A DNA stretch of 35,361 nucleotides from Curtobacterium sp. MCBA15_009 (GTDB lineage Bacteria; Actinomycetota; Actinomycetes; Actinomycetales; Microbacteriaceae). How positions within the stretch are numbered: position 1 is the stretch's first letter; every line of letters begins with the position of its first letter. This document shows positions 30,348 through 35,361 of this stretch, one piece after another. Under the pieces are notes generated by a model that was given only the letters and a program-made list of their open reading frames with translations, made no database searches and had not been told where the DNA came from. Location: assembly GCF_001864895.1 (NCBI RefSeq), contig NZ_MJGO01000013.1:1-35361 (forward strand), read 5' to 3'. The translations under genes were made by a program, and so were the position numbers.

Positions 30348-31427
30348 GTGAGCGAGCAGCGTGTGCACATCCGGCCCGAGGTCGCCGTCCTCCCCGCCTA
30401 CAAGCAGGGTCGTCAGGCCGAGGCCTCCGCCTTCAAGCTGTCCAGCAACGAGAACCCGTTCCCGCCGCTGCCCGGTGTGGTGCAGGCCGTGCAGGCGCAG
30501 ACCGCGTACAACCGCTACCCCGACGCCACGGCGCTCGCCGTGCGTGCCGCCCTCGCCGAGCGCTTCGGCGTCACCGCGGACGAGGTCCACGTCGCGCCCG
30601 GCAGCGTCGCGATCCTGCACGAGCTGGCGCGTGCGACCTCCGGCCCCGGCGACGAGGTCGTCTACGCCTGGCGGTCCTTCGAGGCCTACCCCGGCGTCGT
30701 CACCGTCGCGGGCGCCACGAGCGTTCCGGTGCCGAACCGTCCCGACGGCGGGCACGACCTCGACGCGATGGCCGCGGCGGTCACCGAGCGCACCCGCATG
30801 GTGATCGTGTGCTCGCCGAACAACCCGACCGGTCCGGTCGTCACCGCTGCCGAGTTCGCGTCGTTCATGGCCGCGGTGCCGCGGTCCGTCCTGGTCGTGC
30901 TCGACGAGGCGTACGCCGAGTTCGTGACCGACGCGTCCGCCGTGCACGGCCACCCGTTGCTCGAGCGGTACCCGAACCTCGTCGTGCTCCGCACCTTCTC
31001 GAAGGCGTACGGGCTGGCCGGCCTGCGGGTCGGCTACGCCATCGGCCCGGTCTACGTGCTCGACGCCGTCCGCGCGTGCGCGATCCCCCTCTCCGTGACG
31101 GCGCAGGGGCAGGCCGCCGCGATGGCGAGCCTCGAGCGCGAGGACGAACTGCTCGAGCGGGTCGCCGAGATCGCCACGCTGCGGGACCGTGTCGTGGCCG
31201 AACTGCGCGAGCAGGGCTGGGCCGTGCCGGACGCGCAGGGCAACTTCGTGTGGCTGCCGACCGGCCCCGGCACCGCCGTCGCGGCCGAGGCGTTCGAGCG
31301 CGCCGGCATCATCGTCCGGGCCTTCGCCGACGAGGGCGTGCGCATCTCGATCGGCGAGCACGAGGCTGTGGGAACGCTCCTCGAAACGGCCCGCTCGCTT
31401 GTGGGGGACCTCCAGGTGGCCGACTGA
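30348..31427 (+). CDS. HisC/Pat-like PLP aminotransferase
   Basis: A 359-residue fold-type I aminotransferase of the HisC family, in the form that actinobacteria use as an aromatic (phenylalanine) aminotransferase as well as or instead of HisC. Motifs: [15 protein letters not shown] (30-44), [18 protein letters not shown] (156-163), LDEAYAEF, and [16 protein letters not shown] with PLP-binding Lys219. The enzyme moves amino groups between an amino acid and 2-oxoglutarate. The GTG start is supported by the leaderless promoter. It is followed within 25 nt by the E1-alpha gene, which consumes 2-oxo acids, so supply of oxo acids is a sensible link (inference). No his genes are nearby. Confidence 0.88.
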   Translation: MSEQRVHIRPEVAVLPAYKQGRQAEASAFKLSSNENPFPPLPGVVQAVQAQTAYNRYPDATALAVRAALAERFGVTADEVHVAPGSVAILHELARATSGPGDEVVYAWRSFEAYPGVVTVAGATSVPVPNRPDGGHDLDAMAAAVTERTRMVIVCSPNNPTGPVVTAAEFASFMAAVPRSVLVVLDEAYAEFVTDASAVHGHPLLERYPNLVVLRTFSKAYGLAGLRVGYAIGPVYVLDAVRACAIPLSVTAQGQAAAMASLEREDELLERVAEIATLRDRVVAELREQGWAVPDAQGNFVWLPTGPGTAVAAEAFERAGIIVRAFADEGVRISIGEHEAVGTLLETARSLVGDLQVAD

Positions 31428-31437
31428 TGGCTGCCGC

Positions 31438-31443
31438 TACGCT
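31438..31443 (+). promoter_or_regulatory. Internal -10 box for E1-alpha
   Basis: TACGCT lies 7 nt before the ATG at 31451, 10 nt after the aminotransferase stop. It would let the dehydrogenase genes be expressed alone, as a leaderless mRNA. Confidence 0.45.
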
Positions 31444-31450
31444 GGCCCGC

Positions 31451-32584
31451 ATGTCATTCCGCGCCGCGGCTCCCGCGACGACCACCGTCCGGCTCCTCGA
31501 CCCCGAGGGGCGGTTCGTGGAGACCGACGAGAACGCCGAGTTCGCCGCCGCTGCGCGGGCGATCCCCGACGAGACGCTGCTCGCCATGCACCGCCGCATG
31601 GTGCTGACCCGTCGGTTCGACCACGCTGGCCACAACCTGCAGCGCACCGGCCAGCTCGGCCTCTGGGTGCCGAGCCACGGGCAGGAGGCGGCTCAGACCG
31701 GCTCCGCCTTCGCCCTGCGCGCCCAGGACCACGTGTTCCCGTCCTACCGCGAGCACGCCGTCACGATGCAGCGCGGCGTCGAGCCGATGGAGATCATCGC
31801 GATGTACCGCGGGCAGACCCACGGCGGGTGGGACCCGGACCAGCGCGGCAACACGCACATCTCGACGCTCGTGATCGGTTCCCAGACGCTGCACGCGACC
31901 GGGTACGCCCTCGGCCAGAAGCTCGACGGCGACGTCGGCACGGGCGACCCCGACCGCGACGCATGCTCCATCGTGTACTTCGGCGACGGCGCCACCAGCC
32001 AGGGCGACGTGAACGAGGCCTTCGTGTTCTCCGCGTCGACGAAGGCCCCCGTCGTCTTCTTCCTGCAGAACAACCACTGGGCCATCTCGGTCCCGGTGAC
32101 GGTGCAGTCGCCGTCCCCGCTCGTCGACCGCCCGCGCGGCTTCGGGATCCCGAGCGTCCTCATCGACGGCAACGACATCCTGGCGTCGTACACGGCATCG
32201 GTCGTCGCCACCGACCACGCCCGCAGCGGCCAGGGGCCGGCGTTCATCGAGGCCGACACCTACCGCATCGGCGCGCACACCAGCTCGGACGACCCGAGCC
32301 GGTACCGCGGCGACGACGAGCTGCAGGGCTGGGTCCGCCGCGACCCGATCGTCCGCTCCGAGGCGTACCTGCGCTCGAAGGGCGCGACGGACGAGCAGTT
32401 CGCCGCGATCGAGGCCGAGGGCGAGGACATCGCCGCCGACGTCCGCCGCCGCACGGTCGCGCTGACGCCGCCGTCGGTCGACGTCATGTTCGACAACGTG
32501 TACCGCGAGCCGCACCCGCTGGTCGCCGAGCAGAAGGCCTGGCTCGAACAGTACGAGGCCGGCTTCGAGGGGAGCGCCCACTGA
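31451..32584 (+). CDS. bkdA: 2-oxo acid dehydrogenase E1 subunit alpha
   Basis: A 377-residue thiamine-diphosphate enzyme subunit. TPP/Mg motif: YFGDGATSQGDVNEAFVFSASTKAPVVFFLQNNHWAIS. Other conserved parts: RRFDHAGHNLQRTGQLGLWVPSHGQEAAQTG, VFPSYREHAV, and the phosphorylation-loop-like TYRIGAHTSSDDPSRYR. With E1-beta it decarboxylates branched-chain 2-oxo acids (or pyruvate) and passes the acyl group to E2. The heterotetrameric form with separate subunits is typical of BCKDH; I favour that over PDH because actinobacteria use AceE for pyruvate. The stop overlaps the E1-beta start (TGATG). Confidence 0.88.
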   Translation: MSFRAAAPATTTVRLLDPEGRFVETDENAEFAAAARAIPDETLLAMHRRMVLTRRFDHAGHNLQRTGQLGLWVPSHGQEAAQTGSAFALRAQDHVFPSYREHAVTMQRGVEPMEIIAMYRGQTHGGWDPDQRGNTHISTLVIGSQTLHATGYALGQKLDGDVGTGDPDRDACSIVYFGDGATSQGDVNEAFVFSASTKAPVVFFLQNNHWAISVPVTVQSPSPLVDRPRGFGIPSVLIDGNDILASYTASVVATDHARSGQGPAFIEADTYRIGAHTSSDDPSRYRGDDELQGWVRRDPIVRSEAYLRSKGATDEQFAAIEAEGEDIAADVRRRTVALTPPSVDVMFDNVYREPHPLVAEQKAWLEQYEAGFEGSAH

Positions 32585-33633
32585 TGAGCACCACCGAGCA
32601 GCTCTTCGACTACACCCTGCGCTCCCACCCGGGCGCCGGCGAAGTCCCGAGCGACCCCACCCCGACCCTGCCGATGGCGAAGGCCCTCAACGCCGGGCTC
32701 GCCGCCGCGATGCAGGCGGACGACAAGGTCCTGCTCATGGGCGAGGACATCGGCCAGCTCGGCGGTGTCTTCCGCATCACCGAGGGGCTGCAGGAGCGCT
32801 TCGGCGCCGAACGCGTCCGGGACACCCCGCTCGCCGAGTCCGGCATCATCGGCACCGCGATCGGCCTGGCCCTGCGCGGTTACCGCCCGGTGGTCGAGAT
32901 CCAGTTCGACGGCTTCGTCTGGCCCGGGTTCGACCAGATCACCTCGCAGCTCGCGAAGATGGCGAACCGCCTGCCCGCGCACATGTCGCTGCCGGTCGTC
33001 ATCCGGATCCCCTACGGCGGCCACATCGGCGCCGTCGAGCACCACCAGGAGTCGCCCGAGGCGTACTTCGCGCACACGGCGGGCCTGCGGGTCGTCAGCC
33101 CGAGCACCCCGAACGACGCCTACTGGATGATCCAGGAAGCCATCGCGTCGAAGGACCCGGTGGTCTTCCTCGAGCCGAAGTCGCGCTACTGGCCGAAGGG
33201 CCCGGTCGACCTCGTCGACGGCCACGTCCCGATGCACACCACCCGCGTCGCCCGCACCGGCACCGAGGTCACCCTCGTCGGCCACGGCGCGATGGTCGCC
33301 ACGCTCATGCAGGCCGCCGAGCTCGCCGAGTCCGAGGGCACGAGCTGCGAGGTCATCGACCTCCGCTCGATCTCCCCGATCGACTGGGAGCCGCTGCTCG
33401 CGTCCGTCCGCAAGACCGGTCGCCTGGTCATCGCACAGGAGGCGTCCGGCTTCGTGAGCGTCGGCAGCGAGATCGCCGCGACGGTCGCCGAGCGGGCGTT
33501 CTACACGATGCAGGCGCCGCCGCTGCGCGTCTCGGGCTTCGACATCCCGTTCCCGGTGTCGAAGCTGGAGCACCTGCACCTGCCGGACGCCGACCGCGTG
33601 CTCGAGGCCGTGGACCGCGCCCTCGCCTACTGA
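32584..33633 (+). CDS. bkdB: 2-oxo acid dehydrogenase E1 subunit beta
   Basis: A 349-residue partner of E1-alpha. Conserved: [67 protein letters not shown], and [36 protein letters not shown]. The C-terminal domain has [13 protein letters not shown] and [21 protein letters not shown]. It is translationally coupled to E1-alpha through TGATG, keeping subunits equal. The E2 gene follows 43 nt later. Confidence 0.92.
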   Translation: MSTTEQLFDYTLRSHPGAGEVPSDPTPTLPMAKALNAGLAAAMQADDKVLLMGEDIGQLGGVFRITEGLQERFGAERVRDTPLAESGIIGTAIGLALRGYRPVVEIQFDGFVWPGFDQITSQLAKMANRLPAHMSLPVVIRIPYGGHIGAVEHHQESPEAYFAHTAGLRVVSPSTPNDAYWMIQEAIASKDPVVFLEPKSRYWPKGPVDLVDGHVPMHTTRVARTGTEVTLVGHGAMVATLMQAAELAESEGTSCEVIDLRSISPIDWEPLLASVRKTGRLVIAQEASGFVSVGSEIAATVAERAFYTMQAPPLRVSGFDIPFPVSKLEHLHLPDADRVLEAVDRALAY

Positions 33634-33676
33634 CCCGACCCCCACCGAGCCCGACCAGATCCGCGAAGGAGCCGTA

Positions 33677-35290
33677 GTGGCCGCCGCCGAATTCCCCCTG
33701 CCCGACGTGGGTGAAGGCCTCACCGAGGCCGAGATCGTGCAGTGGCGCGTCGCGATCGGCGACGAGATCACGGTCGACCAGGTGCTGGTCGAGATCGAGA
33801 CCGCGAAGTCGCTCGTCGAGCTGCCCTCGCCGTTCGCCGGCACCGTCACGGGGCTGCTCGTGTCCGAGGGTGACACGGTCGAGGTCGGCAAGCCGATCAT
33901 CCGCGTCGACTCCGACGCGTCGGTCGCCTCCGGCGCGCCGGTCACGGCTCCTGCTGGTCCCTCGGGAGGCCCGGCACCGGTCGCCGACAGCGTCCCGGCC
34001 TCGCCGGTGGTCGCCGCCCCCGTGGCCGCGCCCGCCCCGGTGGCGCCGGTCGCGCAGACCCCGCCCGCTCCGGCGCCCGCCGCTGCTCCCGCCGCCGCTG
34101 CGCCTGCCGCCGCTGCGCCTGCCGCCGCTGCGCCTGCCGCCGCTGCGCCCACGGCTGCACCGGCCCAGCCGGTCGCGGTCGACGCCTCCGTCCAGGGCTC
34201 GGACGAGTCCTCCGGCGCCGTCCTCGTCGGGTACGGCTCCGCGACGTCGTCGCCCTCCCGCCGGAAGCCGGGCGCCCGCCGGGCCGCAGCGCTGGCGGCC
34301 GAGGCGAGCCGTGCCTCCAGTGCGGACGCCGCGGCAGCGGCCGAGGCCGCGACCGACCCGGGCGAGGCGAGCACCGCCGAGGCGATCACCGCGCAGGGCA
34401 CCGCACCCGCACGCAAGCAGAGCGTCGCGACGAACGTGCTCGCGAAGCCGCCGATCCGCAAGCTCGCGAAGGACCTCGGCGTCGAGCTCACCGAGATCGT
34501 CGCCACGGGCCTGGCCGGCGAGGTCACCCGCGACGACGTCATCCGCCACGCGAAGCAGGCGAGCGTCTTCCGCAACATCGAGACGCCCGAGTGGGGCGAG
34601 GTGCGCAGCGAGACGATCCCGGTCAAGGGCGTCCGCAAGGCCATCGCGACCGCGATGACGACGTCTGCGTTCACCGCGCCGCACGTGTCGCTGTTCGTCG
34701 ACGTCGACGCCACCCACACCATGGAGTTCGTCAAGCGGCTCAAGGCGTCGCCGACGTTCGCCGGGGTGAAGGTCTCGCCGCTGCTCATCGTCGCGAAGGC
34801 CGTCATCTGGGCGGTCCGCCGGAACCGGTCGGTGAACTCGACCTGGACCGACAGCGAGATCATCGTCCACCACTTCGTGAACCTCGGCATCGCGGCCGCG
34901 ACCCCGCGCGGGCTCATCGTGCCCAACATCAAGGACGCGCAGGACATGTCCCTGCTCGAGCTCGCCCAGGCCCTCGAGCAGCTGACGATCACCGCCCGCG
35001 ACGGCAAGACCACGCCGAAGCAGATGGCGAACGGCACGGTGTCGATCACGAACATCGGGGTGTTCGGCATGGACACCGGGACGCCGATCCTCAACCCGGG
35101 CGAGGTCGCGATCGTCGCCATGGGCACGATCAAGCCGAAGCCGTGGGTCGTCGACGGCGAGGTCCGCTCGCGCATGGTGACGACCATCGGCGCCTCGTTC
35201 GACCACCGGGTCGTCGACGGCGACGTGGCGTCGCGCTTCGTGCACGACGTCGCCTCGGTGCTCGAGGAGCCGGCGCTCCTGCTCGACTGA
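33677..35290 (+). CDS. bkdC: Dihydrolipoamide acyltransferase E2
   Basis: A 537-residue core subunit. Lipoyl domain at about 5-78, with lipoyl Lys44 in [11 protein letters not shown]. Ala/Pro linker (about 85-175) with four identical AAAAP blocks. Peripheral-subunit-binding domain around residues 250-295 ([20 protein letters not shown] ... [12 protein letters not shown]). Catalytic domain to the end, with [10 protein letters not shown] (His510, Asp514). The acyl group is transferred from lipoyl to CoA. The GTG start is fixed by GAAGGAG (33665-33671). One lipoyl domain only. No E3 (lpd) gene is seen before the window ends. Confidence 0.94.
   Translation: MAAAEFPLPDVGEGLTEAEIVQWRVAIGDEITVDQVLVEIETAKSLVELPSPFAGTVTGLLVSEGDTVEVGKPIIRVDSDASVASGAPVTAPAGPSGGPAPVADSVPASPVVAAPVAAPAPVAPVAQTPPAPAPAAAPAAAAPAAAAPAAAAPAAAAPTAAPAQPVAVDASVQGSDESSGAVLVGYGSATSSPSRRKPGARRAAALAAEASRASSADAAAAAEAATDPGEASTAEAITAQGTAPARKQSVATNVLAKPPIRKLAKDLGVELTEIVATGLAGEVTRDDVIRHAKQASVFRNIETPEWGEVRSETIPVKGVRKAIATAMTTSAFTAPHVSLFVDVDATHTMEFVKRLKASPTFAGVKVSPLLIVAKAVIWAVRRNRSVNSTWTDSEIIVHHFVNLGIAAATPRGLIVPNIKDAQDMSLLELAQALEQLTITARDGKTTPKQMANGTVSITNIGVFGMDTGTPILNPGEVAIVAMGTIKPKPWVVDGEVRSRMVTTIGASFDHRVVDGDVASRFVHDVASVLEEPALLLD
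34091..34150. repeat. Four 15-bp tandem repeats in the E2 linker
   Basis: GCCGCCGCTGCGCCT is present four times head to tail (last base of copy four is C), coding AAAAP. Exact DNA identity implies recent expansion. Confidence 0.9.
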
Positions 35291-35315
35291 CGCGTCCGGC
35301 GGGCGGGCCGCGCTG

Positions 35316-35333
35316 CGTGCGCGTGTGCGCACG
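35316..35333 (+). terminator. Hairpin after E2
   Basis: CGTGCGC (35316-35322) and GCGCACG (35327-35333) pair across GTGT, 25 nt after the E2 stop, followed by TTCGCGTTCG. It may terminate the bkd transcript. The remaining bases to 35361 show no gene. Confidence 0.5.
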
Positions 35334-35361
35334 TTCGCGTTCGAGTGAGCAGAAGACGCCG

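Noticed and set aside
32260..35187. A 975-codon open frame on the minus strand
   Set aside because: Antisense to E1 and E2 genes; low-complexity Ala/Gly stretches mirror the E2 linker.

Overview
The window is high-GC DNA from an actinobacterium, most likely a Microbacteriaceae member of the Curtobacterium/Clavibacter type. That placement is an inference. It rests on the strong G/C bias at third codon positions, dense gene packing, frequent GTG starts, many apparently leaderless promoters, an LAXTG-type sorting signal, and actinobacterial versions of DUF1206, DUF1992, an HisC/Pat-like aminotransferase and a bkd-type dehydrogenase. No plasmid, prophage, IS element, CRISPR array, tRNA or rRNA was found. 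It looks like ordinary chromosome with a few odd non-coding islands.

Layout. Positions 1-678 hold no convincing gene but contain nested direct repeats (order B-A-A-B). A minus-strand pair follows: a GH15 family glycoside hydrolase and a DUF1992 protein. Next is a phenolic-acid locus: padC divergent from a MarR regulator, with an alpha/beta hydrolase translationally coupled to padC but cut by an in-frame TAG. Then come a 34-codon small ORF, a six-fold 10-bp GTCGAC array and the RNA ligase gene rtcB. Plus-strand genes for a DUF1206 membrane protein, an SMP-30-like lactonase and an alpha/beta hydrolase lead to a strong terminator. Minus-strand stress genes follow: dps with a FAD/NAD reductase, a MarR regulator and an FMN reductase. 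Then there is a secreted lectin/DUF11 surface protein with an LAYTG sorting signal, a two-gene membrane operon, an ECF sigma factor with its membrane partner, a LysR/MFS divergent pair, a small anchored protein, a CDF metal exporter divergent from a DUF4166/epimerase operon, and an EamA exporter divergent from another LysR regulator. The right third holds an envelope operon (an EPTA-repeat secreted protein and an L,D-transpeptidase), a low-molecular-weight phosphatase overlapping purB, a small YvlD-like membrane protein, and finally an aminotransferase followed by E1-alpha, E1-beta and E2 of a branched-chain 2-oxo acid (or pyruvate) dehydrogenase.

How the genes work together. padC, the hydrolase and marR form a plausible plant-phenolic response: ester cleavage, then decarboxylation of hydroxycinnamate. 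dps, its reductase, the FMN reductase and rtcB suggest oxidative or RNA-damage tolerance. The aminotransferase and bkd genes fit branched-chain amino acid catabolism or supply of branched acyl-CoA primers for iso/anteiso lipids. No single obviously new multigene system is visible. The most unusual signals are the repeat island at 100-663, the small ORF plus phased array before rtcB, the back-to-back padC/marR promoter that seems to share one -35 box, the amber codon in the hydrolase, and a family of near-identical terminator hairpins.
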